NCBI GenBank assembly: GCA_019745555.1 | Contig: JAIESX010000011.1 | Span: forward strand, 18,628-82,627 | Length of the DNA stretch: 64,000 nucleotides | Direction: 5' to 3' | DNA from: Burkholderiaceae bacterium | GTDB lineage: Bacteria > Pseudomonadota > Gammaproteobacteria > Burkholderiales > Burkholderiaceae_C | In this document: one piece after another, positions 1 to 10,719 of the stretch | Layout: every line of letters begins with the position of its first letter | Numbering within the stretch: the first letter of the stretch is position 1 | Translations under genes and position numbers: made by a program | The notes under the pieces: generated by a model | What the model saw: the letters and a program-made list of their open reading frames with translations, nothing else | Told to the model about the DNA's origin: nothing | Database searches by the model: none

Positions 1-67
1 GCGTCGCCTCGCCCTGAAAAATTGACCCCGGTCATGTCCCGGCGCATGCGGACTGCAGTACAGTCCG

Positions 68-168
68 TCCTGCCCGGGGTGCAGACCGGACCGTTCAAGG
101 TCCGGATCTGCTGAGACGGTGATCCGAACCCGCGAACTTGATCCGGTTTGTACCGGCGTAAGAAGAGC
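68..168 (+). promoter_or_regulatory. TPP riboswitch (THI element) in the thiC leader
   Basis: The thiC leader shows the conserved aptamer cores of the thiamine pyrophosphate riboswitch: GGGGTGC at 76-82, CTGAGA at 111-116, GAACTTGATC at 134-143 and TACCGGCGTAAG at 151-162. Binding of TPP to this fold represses thiC in most bacteria. A small inverted repeat (GGACTG, 5-base loop, CAGTCC) lies just upstream at 50-66. About 115 bases separate the aptamer from the thiC start and must hold the expression platform. I do not see a clear intrinsic terminator there, so control by ribosome-binding-site sequestration is more likely. The promoter is not obvious; it may lie at or beyond the left edge. Confidence 0.93.
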
Positions 169-241
169 CTGACCCGCAGTCCGTCTGCCGTGTCTGTCCC
201 CGCTTGCTGGCCCTGTGCCATCCACGGTTCGCGTTCTGTGA

Positions 242-2149
<1,908 letters not shown>

Positions 2150-2235
2150 TCCTCCTGACCGCCGCCGGGAAGCCTGCGGTGCAGGCCGATCGGCGGCACA
2201 ATCTGCGCATCCACTGCCAGATCCAGGAGTACACC

Positions 2236-3417
2236 ATGTCCGATCCCATCGTCATCGTCGGCGCCGCCCGCACCCCCATGGGGGCCTTCCAGGGCGACTT
2301 CTCTTCCCTGTCCGCCCATGACCTGGGCGGCGCAGCCATCAAGGCGGCCGTCGAGCGTGCGGGCATCGCGCCCGAACTCGTGAACGAAGTGTTGATGGGC
2401 AACTGCCTCATGGCCGGCCAGGGCCAGGCCCCGGCGCGCCAGGCCGGCTTCAAGGGCGGCCTGCCCAAGAGTGCGGGCGCGGTGACCCTGTCCAAGATGT
2501 GCGGCTCGGGCATGCGCGCGGCCATGTTCGCGCACGACATGCTGGCCGGCGGCAGCGCCGAGGTCATCGTGGCCGGTGGCATGGAGAGCATGACCAATGC
2601 GCCCTACCTCATGCTCAAGGGCCGCGGCGGCTACCGCATGGGCCACGACAAGATCTACGACCACATGATGCTCGACGGCCTGGAAGACGCCTACGAGGCC
2701 GGCCGCTCCATGGGCACCTTCGGCGAGGACTGTGCTGCCAAGTACAAGTTCAGTCGCGAGCAGCAGGACCATTTCGCCAGCAGCAGCGTGCGCCGTGCCC
2801 AGGCGGCCACGCAGAACGGTGCCTTCAATGCCGAGATCACGCCGGTGACGGTCAAGACCCGTGCCGGCGAGACCGTGATCTCCATCGACGAAGGCCCGGC
2901 CAAGGCCAAGCTGGACAAGATCCCCGCGCTCAAGCCCGCCTTCAAAAAGGACGGCACCATCACCGCCGCCAGCAGCTCGTCCATCAACGACGGCGCCGCG
3001 GCGCTCGTGATGATGCGCGCCTCCACCGCTGCCAAGCTGGGCTGCAAGCCGCTGGCGAAGATCGTGTCGCACGCCATGCACGCCCAGGCGCCCGAGTGGT
3101 TCACGACCGCGCCCGTGGGCGCCACGCAGAAAGCCCTGGCCGCGGCCGGCTGGAGCGTGAAGGACGTGGACCTGTGGGAAGTCAACGAGGCCTTCGCCGT
3201 TGTGCCCATGGCGCTGATGGAGGAGCTCAAGGTCTCGCACGACATCGTCAACGTCAACGGCGGCGCCTGCGCCCTGGGCCACCCCATCGGGGCCTCGGGC
3301 GCGCGCATCATGGTCACGCTGATGCACGCTCTCAAGGCTCGCGGCCTCAAGCGCGGCCTGGCCACGCTGTGCATCGGGGGCGGCGAGGGCACGGCCGTGG
3401 CGCTGGAAATGCTCTGA
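2236..3417 (+). CDS. Acetyl-CoA acetyltransferase (thiolase)
   Basis: 393-residue thiolase that interconverts two acetyl-CoA with acetoacetyl-CoA and CoA, or thiolyses 3-ketoacyl-CoA. All catalytic residues are present: Cys89 in the KMCGSGM motif, His349 in GHPIGASGA and Cys379 in CIGGGEGTA. The ATG is chosen because AGGAG at 2224-2228 lies 7 bases upstream and the protein then begins directly with the thiolase fold; the frame stays open further upstream inside thiC but that extension is not thiolase-like. It could serve acetoacetate use after leucine breakdown, polyhydroxybutyrate synthesis or general beta-oxidation; sequence alone does not decide. No LiuR-like box precedes it. Confidence 0.92.
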   Translation: MSDPIVIVGAARTPMGAFQGDFSSLSAHDLGGAAIKAAVERAGIAPELVNEVLMGNCLMAGQGQAPARQAGFKGGLPKSAGAVTLSKMCGSGMRAAMFAHDMLAGGSAEVIVAGGMESMTNAPYLMLKGRGGYRMGHDKIYDHMMLDGLEDAYEAGRSMGTFGEDCAAKYKFSREQQDHFASSSVRRAQAATQNGAFNAEITPVTVKTRAGETVISIDEGPAKAKLDKIPALKPAFKKDGTITAASSSSINDGAAALVMMRASTAAKLGCKPLAKIVSHAMHAQAPEWFTTAPVGATQKALAAAGWSVKDVDLWEVNEAFAVVPMALMEELKVSHDIVNVNGGACALGHPIGASGARIMVTLMHALKARGLKRGLATLCIGGGEGTAVALEML

Positions 3418-3517
3418 AAAAAGGGCGCTGATCGGGTGCTTGGATAGCCTCGGGGGTATCCCGGCAAATACATAAGTGAGCGATGATATGGGCCTTGCCT
3501 CCAGGGAAGGTCCATCC

Positions 3518-5038
3518 ATGAAATTCGGCACCAAACTTCTGCTCTGCGCCGTGGTCCCCGCGGCGCTCTTCATTGTCGGCCTGGCCGGCAGCATCGGCGG
3601 ACTGGTTCACACCAAGAACCAGTTCAGCCGCTATATCCAGACCGAGCAGCGCATCAGCGCCGGCTTCAACGAGATGTATGCGCAAGGCCTGCAAATGGGA
3701 CAGGCCCTGCGCAACATCGTGCTCGACCCGGCCAATCCGCGGGCCTTCGACAATTTCGAGGTGGCCCGCAAGGCCTATGAGAAGGCGTACGCCGACACGG
3801 TGGTCACGGCCAAGGGCACGGCGTTCGCCGCCGGTCTGGACAAGCTGCCGCCGCTGCGCGCTGCGCATGTCCAGGCGCAGGAGCGCGTGCTGGCCCTGGT
3901 CAAGGAGCAGTCCACCGAGACGGTGAAGTTCCTCAACAGCAACGAGACGCCGGCCTGGCGCAATCTGCGGGGCGAGCTGCTCAAGCAGATCGAGGAGGCA
4001 GGCAAGGCTTCCGACGAGGTGCAGGCCCAGGTCGAACGCCAGGCCAGCCGCCTGGTCTGGTTCTCGCTGCTGCTGGCGGCGCTGGCCGTGGCTGTGGCCG
4101 CGGGCTTCACGCTCTACCTGCGCAGCACCGTTTGCAAGGAGCTCGGTGGCGACCCGGGCGAGGCGCGCGACGCGCTGGCGCAGATTGCCCAGGGCAATCT
4201 GGCCTATCCGGTGCCGCCGACCGAGTTTCCCCAGAGCCTGATGCAGGAGCTGGTGCGCATGCAGGAGTCGCTGCGCCAGCTCGTGGGCGAGGTGCGCCAT
4301 TCCACCGACAGCATCAGCACGGCCAGCAGCGAGATCGCCGCCGGCAGCCAGGACCTTTCCGCGCGCACCGAGAGCCAGGCCAGTGCACTGGAGGAGACCG
4401 CGGCCTCGATGGAGGAGCTCAGCTCCACCGTCAAGCAGAACGCCGACAACGCGCGCCAGGCCAACCAGCTCGCGCAAAGCGCTTCGACGGTGGCCGTGCA
4501 GGGCGGCGAGGTCGTGGCCCAGGTGGTCGGCACCATGCAGGGCATCAACGACAGCTCGCGCAAGATCGCGGACATCATCAGCGTGATCGACGGCATCGCC
4601 TTCCAGACCAACATCCTGGCGCTCAACGCCGCCGTGGAAGCGGCGCGCGCGGGCGAACAGGGCCGGGGCTTTGCCGTGGTGGCCAGCGAGGTGCGCAGCC
4701 TGGCCAGCCGCAGCGCCGAAGCCGCCAAGGAGATCAAGCAGCTCATCACCGACAGCGTGCAGAGGGTGGAGCAGGGCAGCACCCAGGTCGAGAAGGCCGG
4801 CCGCACCATGGAGGAGGTGGTGGCCAGCATCCGGCGTGTGACCGACATCATGGGCGAGATCAGCGCGGCCAGCAGCGAACAGAGTCAGGGTGTGGCCCAG
4901 ATCGGTGAGGCCGTGCAGAGCATGGACCAGGCCACGCAGCAGAACGCCGCGCTGGTGGAGGAATCCACGGCCGCGGCCATGAGCCTGCGCGAACAGGCCC
5001 AGCACCTCAAGCAGCTGGTCGGCACCTTCCGGCTCTGA
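3518..5038 (+). CDS. Methyl-accepting chemotaxis protein
   Basis: 506-residue inner-membrane chemoreceptor. Transmembrane helix 1 spans about residues 5-25, followed by a periplasmic helical ligand domain of about 150 residues. Helix 2 spans about 181-201, then comes a HAMP region and the long cytoplasmic signalling coiled coil. The highly conserved hairpin tip that contacts CheA and CheW lies near residues 358-390 ([18 protein letters not shown]). There is no C-terminal CheR-tethering pentapeptide. The start at MKFGTK is preferred over an in-frame ATG 14 codons upstream because AGGGAAGG sits before it and the signal-anchor begins there. It is an orphan receptor: no che genes are adjacent. 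Ligand unknown. Confidence 0.93.
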   Translation: MKFGTKLLLCAVVPAALFIVGLAGSIGGLVHTKNQFSRYIQTEQRISAGFNEMYAQGLQMGQALRNIVLDPANPRAFDNFEVARKAYEKAYADTVVTAKGTAFAAGLDKLPPLRAAHVQAQERVLALVKEQSTETVKFLNSNETPAWRNLRGELLKQIEEAGKASDEVQAQVERQASRLVWFSLLLAALAVAVAAGFTLYLRSTVCKELGGDPGEARDALAQIAQGNLAYPVPPTEFPQSLMQELVRMQESLRQLVGEVRHSTDSISTASSEIAAGSQDLSARTESQASALEETAASMEELSSTVKQNADNARQANQLAQSASTVAVQGGEVVAQVVGTMQGINDSSRKIADIISVIDGIAFQTNILALNAAVEAARAGEQGRGFAVVASEVRSLASRSAEAAKEIKQLITDSVQRVEQGSTQVEKAGRTMEEVVASIRRVTDIMGEISAASSEQSQGVAQIGEAVQSMDQATQQNAALVEESTAAAMSLREQAQHLKQLVGTFRL

Positions 5039-5045
5039 GCCCGGT

Positions 5046-5711
5046 ATGAGCACCGTCCTGGTCATCGGCGCCTCGCGCGGCATCGGCCTGGAGTTCGTGC
5101 GTCAGTACCTGGCCGACGGGGCGCGCGTGATCGCTACCGCACGGGACGAAACCGGCCTCGCCCGCCTGCGTGAACTCGGCGCCGTGGCGCTCAAGGTGGA
5201 TGTGGCCGATCCGGCCAGCGTCAGCGGTCTGGCCTGGCAGCTCGATGGCGAGGCCATCGACGTGGCGCTCTACGTGGCCGGCATCTGGTCCGAAGGGGGA
5301 GCGTTGAGCCCGCCCACGCAACCCGAGTTCGACCGCGTCATGCACACCAACGTCCTGGGCGCCATGCAGGCGCTCCCCCAGGTGGCGCAACTGATGGGGC
5401 CGGGCAGCCGCTTTGCCTTCATCACCAGCGGTCTGGCGCAGATCTCCAAAGTGGCGTCCAGTCAGGCCTGGCTGTACCGCGTGAGCAAGGCCGCGCTCAA
5501 TATGGCGGTCGCCGCGGCCCAGCCTGACTACCCCGACACCATCATGGTCGCGCTCTCGCCGGGCTGGGTGCGTACCGACATGGGCGGTGCCAGTGCGCCG
5601 CTGGCCGTCGAGGCGAGCGTGGCCGCGATGCGCCGTACCCTGGCCGGCCTGACGCTGGCCGAACGGGGCGTCTTCCTGCGCCACGACGGCAGCCGTTTCG
5701 AAGGCTGGTGA
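5046..5711 (+). CDS. Short-chain dehydrogenase/reductase
   Basis: 221-residue Rossmann-fold oxidoreductase of the classical SDR family. The cofactor motif GASRGIG is at residues 8-14. The catalytic set is recognisable as Ser128, Tyr144 and Lys148 (YRVSK), with an Asn in HTNVLGA near 102. An Arg after the first strand motif and Arg33 near the end of strand 2 would favour NADP(H). It begins 7 bases after the chemoreceptor stop, so the two are probably co-transcribed, though no functional link is apparent. Substrate cannot be inferred; family members reduce a wide range of carbonyl compounds. Confidence 0.88.
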   Translation: MSTVLVIGASRGIGLEFVRQYLADGARVIATARDETGLARLRELGAVALKVDVADPASVSGLAWQLDGEAIDVALYVAGIWSEGGALSPPTQPEFDRVMHTNVLGAMQALPQVAQLMGPGSRFAFITSGLAQISKVASSQAWLYRVSKAALNMAVAAAQPDYPDTIMVALSPGWVRTDMGGASAPLAVEASVAAMRRTLAGLTLAERGVFLRHDGSRFEGW

Positions 5712-5730
5712 GCGGGCCCCGGACGGCATA

Positions 5731-5754
5731 ATTGACGTTTACGTCAACGTCAAT
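5731..5754. promoter_or_regulatory. LiuR-like operator, copy 1
   Basis: Perfect inverted repeat: arm ATTGACGTT, six-base spacer TACGTC, arm AACGTCAAT. A second copy at 10670-10693 differs at a single base of the spacer. The arms resemble the motif described for the MerR-family regulator LiuR, which controls branched-chain amino-acid catabolism in proteobacteria. It lies 14 bases before the acyl-CoA dehydrogenase start, so it overlaps or adjoins that gene's promoter. The regulator itself is not in the window. Confidence 0.8.
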
Positions 5755-5768
5755 CGAAAGCGCGCCCC

Positions 5769-6896
5769 ATGCTGCTGACCCCCGACCAGGAAATGATCCG
5801 CGACGCGGTGCGCGACTTCGCGCGCGCCGAGCTCTGGCCCCACGCGGCGCGCTGGGACCGCGAACACCATTTCCCGCGCGAGGTGCACCGCGGCCTGGCT
5901 GCCCTCGGCGCCTACGGCATCTGCGTGCCCGAGGCCCTGGGCGGTGCGGGGCTGGACTACCTGAGCCTGTCCCTGGTGCTCGAGGAGATCGCGGCGGGCG
6001 ATGGCGGCACGAGCACGGCCATCAGCGTGACCAACTGCCCGGTCAATGCCATCCTCATGAAGCACGGCAATGCGCAGCAGCAGGAGCGCTGGCTCACGCG
6101 CCTGGCGCGCGGCGAGCTGCTCGGCGCCTTCTGCCTGACCGAGCCGCACGTGGGCTCCGATGCCTCGGGCCTGCGCACCACGGCCGTCAAGGACGGCGAC
6201 GGCTACGTGCTCAACGGTGTCAAGCAGTTCATCACCAGCGGCAAGCACGGGCACATCGCGATCGTGATCGCGGTGACGGACAAGGGCGCGGGCAAGAAGG
6301 GCATGAGCGCCTTCCTCGTGCCGACGGACACGCCGGGCTACATCGTCGAACGCCTGGAAGACAAGCTGGGCCAGCACAGCAGCGACACCGCGCAGATCCG
6401 CTTCGAGAACTGCCGCGTGCCCGTGGAAAACCTGATCGGTGCCGAGGGCGAGGGCTACAAGATCGCACTCGGCGGCCTGGAGGGCGGGCGCATCGGCATC
6501 GCCTCGCAGAGCATCGGCATGGCGCGCAGCGCGCTGGAGGTGGCCATCCAGTACGCCAGGGAGCGCGAGAGCTTCGGCCAGCCTATCTTCAACCACCAGG
6601 CCGTGGGCTTCCGCCTGGCCGAATGCGCCACGAAGATCGAGGCCGCGCGCCAGCTCACCTGGCACGCTGCCGCGCTGCGCGATGCGGGGCGCCCCTGCCT
6701 CAAGGAAGCCGCCATGGCCAAGCTTTTCGCCAGCGAGATGGCCGAGCAGGTCTGCAGCACAGCCATCCAGACCCTGGGCGGCTATGGCTATGTGCAGGAC
6801 TTCCCGGTCGAGCGCATTTACCGCGACGTGCGCGTGTGTCAGATCTACGAAGGCACGAGCGATGTGCAGAAGATCCTGATCCAGCGCGCCCTCTGA
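5769..6896 (+). CDS. Acyl-CoA dehydrogenase, LiuR-box associated
   Basis: 375-residue FAD-dependent acyl-CoA dehydrogenase that oxidises an acyl-CoA to the 2-enoyl-CoA and passes electrons to electron-transfer flavoprotein. Family signatures are clear: FCLTEPHVGSDAS in the middle domain, RESFGQ, QTLGGYGY, and the catalytic base Glu361 in YEGTSD. Glutamate at this C-terminal position is the short-chain, branched-chain and butyryl-type arrangement; isovaleryl-CoA dehydrogenases usually carry their base on another helix, so I do not call this LiuA. The LiuR-like operator just upstream suggests a branched-chain or related short acyl-CoA. It appears to head an operon with the rhodanese, YchJ-like and HAD genes. 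Confidence 0.9.
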   Translation: MLLTPDQEMIRDAVRDFARAELWPHAARWDREHHFPREVHRGLAALGAYGICVPEALGGAGLDYLSLSLVLEEIAAGDGGTSTAISVTNCPVNAILMKHGNAQQQERWLTRLARGELLGAFCLTEPHVGSDASGLRTTAVKDGDGYVLNGVKQFITSGKHGHIAIVIAVTDKGAGKKGMSAFLVPTDTPGYIVERLEDKLGQHSSDTAQIRFENCRVPVENLIGAEGEGYKIALGGLEGGRIGIASQSIGMARSALEVAIQYARERESFGQPIFNHQAVGFRLAECATKIEAARQLTWHAAALRDAGRPCLKEAAMAKLFASEMAEQVCSTAIQTLGGYGYVQDFPVERIYRDVRVCQIYEGTSDVQKILIQRAL

Positions 6897-6920
6897 ACAA
6901 CCACACCCCAGGAGACCGAC

Positions 6921-7337
6921 ATGCCCATCACCAAAGGATTTCGCGCCCTCGTCGACGAGGCCATGGCCCAGGTCCGGACCCTCAGCGTGCCCGAGGTGCT
7001 GGCCATGCTGGACGACCCGAAGGTGCACATCGTCGACATCCGCGACGTGCGCGAGCTCAAGGAGGGCACGGTCACCGGCAGCACGCACGCGCCACGCTGC
7101 ATGCTGGAGTTCTGGGTCGACCCCGAGTCGCCCTACCACAAGCCCATGTGGGCCGACGAGAGCAAGCATTTCATCCTGTTCTGCGGCGCGGGCTGGCGCA
7201 GCGCGCTGGCGGCCAAGACCCTGCAGGACATGGGCATGACCAATGTCTCGCACATCGAGGGCGGCTATGCCGAGTGGGTCAAGCATGGCGGCCCGACCGA
7301 GACGCTGGAAGAGCGCAAGGCGAAGAAGGGCGGCTGA
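6921..7337 (+). CDS. Rhodanese-like sulfurtransferase
   Basis: 138-residue single-domain rhodanese. The active-site loop carries Cys88 in CGAGWRSA, so sulfur transfer through a persulfide is possible. An N-terminal segment of about 20 residues precedes the domain, and VDIRDVREL is the usual conserved strand and loop. A good ribosome site (AGGAGA, 6911-6916) precedes the ATG. It lies 24 bases after the acyl-CoA dehydrogenase and 3 bases before the next gene, so it belongs to the same transcript. The physiological sulfur acceptor is unknown. Confidence 0.9.
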   Translation: MPITKGFRALVDEAMAQVRTLSVPEVLAMLDDPKVHIVDIRDVRELKEGTVTGSTHAPRCMLEFWVDPESPYHKPMWADESKHFILFCGAGWRSALAAKTLQDMGMTNVSHIEGGYAEWVKHGGPTETLEERKAKKGG

Positions 7338-7340
7338 GGC

Positions 7341-7721
7341 GTGAGCGACTGTCCCTGCGGCCGGGCCTTGCCCTACGCTGATTGCTGTGGTCTCTACGTG
7401 GAAAATTTCGCGGACCGGCCTGCGCCCAGCGCCGAGGCCCTGATGCGCTCGCGCTACAGCGCTTTTGTCTTGGAGCGTGGCGACTATCTGCAGGCCACCT
7501 GGCACGCGAGCAAGCAGCCGTCGCAGATCCGCTTCGACCCTGGTGTGAAATGGCTGGGGTTGGAGGTGCGGGATTTCAAGGTGATCGACGACCACCATGC
7601 CGAGGTGGAGTTCGTCGCGCGGCAGCGCGACACCTCGGGTCGCGCCGTGCGCCTGCACGAGCGCAGCCGTTTCGTGCGTGAGGACGGGCGCTGGTACTAC
7701 GTGGACGGGGACTGGAAGTGA
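7341..7721 (+). CDS. YchJ-like (UPF0225) SEC-C motif protein
   Basis: 126-residue protein of the UPF0225/YchJ family. The N-terminal cysteine cluster CPCG...DCC (Cys4, Cys6, Cys15, Cys16) is the SEC-C-like zinc-binding motif, and the rest forms the NTF2-like fold typical of the family (RSRYSAF, then AEVEFVARQRD). The biochemical role is not established. The start is GTG, 3 bases after the rhodanese stop; it places the cysteine motif at the extreme N terminus as in relatives. Confidence 0.87.
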   Translation: MSDCPCGRALPYADCCGLYVENFADRPAPSAEALMRSRYSAFVLERGDYLQATWHASKQPSQIRFDPGVKWLGLEVRDFKVIDDHHAEVEFVARQRDTSGRAVRLHERSRFVREDGRWYYVDGDWK

Positions 7722-7731
7722 GGCCCCATCC

Positions 7732-8382
7732 ATGAGATTCGAGGCGGTGCTCTTCGACTGCGATGGTGTGCTCGTGGACTCCGAGCCCATCGTGAACCGC
7801 GTGCTGCGCGACATGCTGGCCGAGCGTGGCTGGGCGCTGTCCGAGGCCGAGTGCATGCGCATCTTCCTCGGCAAGATGGTGCGTGACGAGCGCGCGCGCA
7901 TCGAGCGCGAAACCGGCCAGCCGCTGACGGAAGCGTGGCTGGCGGACTTCCGTGCGCAGCGCAACGCGGCGCTGGAGCGGGAGCTACAGATGGTGCCCCG
8001 CGCGCGTGAGGCCGTGCATGCGGTGCACGAGCGCCTGGACGCGCGCATCGCCTGCGCCTCGGGGGCCGACCGCCAGAAAGTCGAGCTGCAGCTGCACAAG
8101 GTGGGTCTGCACGACTACTTCGCGGGTCGCATCTTCAGCGGCCACGAGATGCCGCGCTCCAAGCCGCACCCCGATGTCTACCTAGCCGCGGCCAGGGCCC
8201 TGCAGGCCGCCCCCGGGCGCTGTGCGGTGGTGGAGGACTCGCTGGTCGGCGCCACGGCCGGGCTGGCGGCCGGGGCCACGGTGCTGGCCTATGTGCCACA
8301 CGGCGATGCCACGCCCTTCGAGCGCGCTGGCGTGGCCGCGGTATTCCGCGACATGGCGCAGCTGCCTGGTTTGCTGGCCTGA
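7732..8382 (+). CDS. HAD-superfamily phosphatase (subfamily IA)
   Basis: 216-residue haloacid dehalogenase-like hydrolase. Motif I is FDCDGVLVDSEP with nucleophile Asp9 and acid/base Asp11, followed by an alpha-helical cap typical of the phosphoglycolate and beta-phosphoglucomutase-like subgroup. Motif II is CASGAD, motif III includes the Lys of RSKPHPD, and motif IV is VVEDSLVG. The likely activity is dephosphorylation of a small sugar phosphate or similar metabolite; the exact substrate is unknown. It follows the YchJ-like gene by 10 bases and ends the operon that begins at the acyl-CoA dehydrogenase. The neighbouring gene at 8386 runs towards it. Confidence 0.88.
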   Translation: MRFEAVLFDCDGVLVDSEPIVNRVLRDMLAERGWALSEAECMRIFLGKMVRDERARIERETGQPLTEAWLADFRAQRNAALERELQMVPRAREAVHAVHERLDARIACASGADRQKVELQLHKVGLHDYFAGRIFSGHEMPRSKPHPDVYLAAARALQAAPGRCAVVEDSLVGATAGLAAGATVLAYVPHGDATPFERAGVAAVFRDMAQLPGLLA

Positions 8383-8385
8383 GTC

Positions 8386-10554
8386 TCAGGCCAGTGGGGC
8401 AAAGCCCGAGCCGGGCCGGGCGGCCGGTGCCGCCAGCACGCCACCGGCCTGCAGCAGTTCGGTGATCTCGTGCTCCCGCACCGGGCGCGAGAGCAGGTAG
8501 CCCTGGAACTCGTGGCAGCCCTGGAAGCGCAGGAAGTCGAACTGCGCGGGGTTTTCCACCCCCTCGGCCACCACGGTCTTGCGCAGGCTCTGGCCCAGCG
8601 AGATCACGGCGCGCGCGATCATGGCCACCTCTTCCTCGTGCTCGATGCCGGTGACCAGGGAGCGGTCGATCTTGATGATGTCCAGCGGGAAGCGGCGCAG
8701 ATAGCTCAGCGAGGAGTAGCCGGTACCGAAATCGTCCATGGCCAGCTGCACGCCCAGGGCCTTGAAGTCGCGCAGGATGCCGACCACGGCGTCGCTGTCG
8801 CCCATGAACACGGTTTCGGTGATCTCGATTTCGACCAGTGCCGGCGGCAGCTGCGCCTCCTGCAGCAGACCGGCCACATGGGCCACGATGTCGCCGCTGA
8901 GGAACAGGCGGGCCGAGAGATTGACCGCGATGCGCAGTGGCATGGAGGATTGGCGGTTCCATCCGCGCGCGGCAGCAAAGGCGCGCCGCAGCACGGCCGT
9001 GGTCAAGGGCGCGATCAGGCCGGTCTCTTCGGCGATGGTGATGAAGCGGTCGGGGCTGATGGGGCCGTACTCCGGGTGGATCCAGCGTGCCAGTGCCTCC
9101 ACACCCACGATGCGGCGGCGGTGGTCCGCCTTGGGCTGGTAGTGGACCTCCAGCTCGTCGTGCTCGATGGCGTGGCGCAATGCGGCCTCGATGTTGAGGC
9201 GCTCGTCGGCCACGCGGTTGAGTTCGCGCGTGAAGAACTGGAAGGTGTTGCGCCCGCTGTTCTTGGCCGCGTACATGGCGGTGTCGGCGTGCTTGAGCAG
9301 GGTGTCACTGTCCTCGCCATCGGCCGGGTACATGGCCACGCCCAGGCTGGCACCGACGTGGAACTCACGGCCCGAGAGCATCACGGGCTGGCCGATCTCG
9401 CTCAGCACGCGCCGCAGCTGGGAGATCACCGTGCTGGCGCGGAAGTGGTCGCTGAGCAGCAGCACGAACTCATCGCCGCCCAGGCGGGCCACGGTGTCGG
9501 TGCCGCGCACGCAGTGCTGCAGGCGGGCGGCGATGGCCTTGAGCAGCTCGTCACCCGCACCGTGGCCCAGGCTGTCGTTGATGAACTTGAAGTTGTCCAG
9601 GTCGATGAAGACCACGGCCAAGTAATAACCCAGCCGGTCCGCGCGCGCGATGGCCTGCTCCACCCGGTCGGCCAGCAGGATGCGGTTGGGCAGGCCGGTG
9701 AGCATGTCGTGGTTGGCCTGACGCTCCAGTTCCTCCTGGTAGCGGCGGCGTTCCGAGATGTCCTGCACCGTGCCCTCGTAGTAAAGTGCGCGGCCCTCGG
9801 CGTCGCGCACCACGTGGGCGTTCTCCGAGATCCAGAGCCGCGTGCCGTCGGCGCGGTAGACCTCGGACTCGAAGTTGAGCACCTCGCCATGCACCTCCAT
9901 GAGCTGGCGGAAGCGCTCGCGCTGGCTGCTCTTCACATAGAGCTGGCGTCCGATGTCGTCCAGGCTGCACATCAGTGCTTCCGGGCTGGGGTAGCCGTAG
10001 AGGCGGGCCAGCGCGGGGTTGGCGGCCAGATAGCGCCCTTCCACCGTGGTCTGGAAGATGCCCTCGGAGGCGTGCTCGAAGATGCTGCGGTAGCGTTGCT
10101 CGGCCTGCTGCCGGGCCTGCAGCAGGGCGTGCTGGCTGCTCACGTCTTCAATGAAGCCCTCGAGCACCAGTTCGCCCTGCTCGTCGAGCACCCCGATGCC
10201 GCGTTCGATCACCCATTTGATCTGGCCGGACTCGGTGCGGATGCGGTACTCGGCCGCGAAGCGCTGGCCCAACGCGACGGCGCTTTCGATCTGGCCGCGC
10301 ACGCGCGCGCGGTCCAGCGGGTGGGTGATGTCTTCCCAGCCCAGGGTTTCGCCATGCACCAGTTCGTCCGCGCTGTAGCCCGTCAGGGCCAGGCAGCCCT
10401 GGCTCACGAAGATCATGCGCCAGTTCGCGTCGAGCAGGCAGCGGTAGGCCATGCCGTCGAGGTTGTTGATCAGGGTGTCGAGCACCCGCGCGCGGTCCAG
10501 CTCGCCGGTGCTGAGCAGGCTGAGGCGGCGGGTGCGGACAGGCGGGGCGGACAT
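8386..10554 (-). CDS. PAS-PAS-GGDEF-EAL cyclic-di-GMP protein
   Basis: 722-residue cytosolic protein with two PAS domains (about 25-140 and 150-270), a diguanylate cyclase domain and a cyclic-di-GMP phosphodiesterase domain. The GGDEF signature is intact at 359-363 and the RxxD inhibitory site (Arg350, Asp353) lies five residues before it. The EAL signature is intact at 486-488, with NLSARL, EITET, DDFGTGYSSL, KIDRSLV and AEGVE also present, so both activities are plausible. No transmembrane segment is seen. The frame is open to about 10668, but the ATG at 10554 is preferred because the upstream extension is low-complexity and would run close to the operator of the divergent liuB operon. The signals sensed by the PAS domains are unknown. 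Confidence 0.93.
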   Translation of the reverse strand: MSAPPVRTRRLSLLSTGELDRARVLDTLINNLDGMAYRCLLDANWRMIFVSQGCLALTGYSADELVHGETLGWEDITHPLDRARVRGQIESAVALGQRFAAEYRIRTESGQIKWVIERGIGVLDEQGELVLEGFIEDVSSQHALLQARQQAEQRYRSIFEHASEGIFQTTVEGRYLAANPALARLYGYPSPEALMCSLDDIGRQLYVKSSQRERFRQLMEVHGEVLNFESEVYRADGTRLWISENAHVVRDAEGRALYYEGTVQDISERRRYQEELERQANHDMLTGLPNRILLADRVEQAIARADRLGYYLAVVFIDLDNFKFINDSLGHGAGDELLKAIAARLQHCVRGTDTVARLGGDEFVLLLSDHFRASTVISQLRRVLSEIGQPVMLSGREFHVGASLGVAMYPADGEDSDTLLKHADTAMYAAKNSGRNTFQFFTRELNRVADERLNIEAALRHAIEHDELEVHYQPKADHRRRIVGVEALARWIHPEYGPISPDRFITIAEETGLIAPLTTAVLRRAFAAARGWNRQSSMPLRIAVNLSARLFLSGDIVAHVAGLLQEAQLPPALVEIEITETVFMGDSDAVVGILRDFKALGVQLAMDDFGTGYSSLSYLRRFPLDIIKIDRSLVTGIEHEEEVAMIARAVISLGQSLRKTVVAEGVENPAQFDFLRFQGCHEFQGYLLSRPVREHEITELLQAGGVLAAPAARPGSGFAPLA

Positions 10555-10669
10555 GGGGCAGGTGTCGGACGGGTACACCCTCAGAGGAAGCAAAGCCCGT
10601 GCCGGCCTTTTGCACCGTCGTGGTGCATCATGCGGTGCTGTGCCCGAAAGCGGGCCTGAATCTGCCACA

Positions 10670-10693
10670 ATTGACGTTTACGTAAACGTCAAT
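10670..10693. promoter_or_regulatory. LiuR-like operator, copy 2
   Basis: Inverted repeat with arms ATTGACGTT and AACGTCAAT around the spacer TACGTA, giving a fully symmetrical 24-base palindrome. It differs from the copy at 5731-5754 at one base. It sits 26 bases before the liuB start and 115 bases from the divergent GGDEF-EAL gene. Placement before a methylcrotonyl-CoA carboxylase gene supports assignment to the leucine/isovalerate regulator LiuR. Confidence 0.85.
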
Positions 10694-10719
10694 CATCCGC
10701 TCGCTGACGAAAGGCCGCC

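Noticed and set aside
3418..3517. Possible sigma-28 promoter before the chemoreceptor
   Set aside because: I found no TAAA-N15-GCCGATAA-like pair; the gap contains nothing I can name.
5769..6896. Annotation of the acyl-CoA dehydrogenase as isovaleryl-CoA dehydrogenase LiuA
   Set aside because: The catalytic Glu is at the C-terminal YEGT position, unlike isovaleryl-CoA dehydrogenases, so only a general short or branched-chain call is justified despite the operator.
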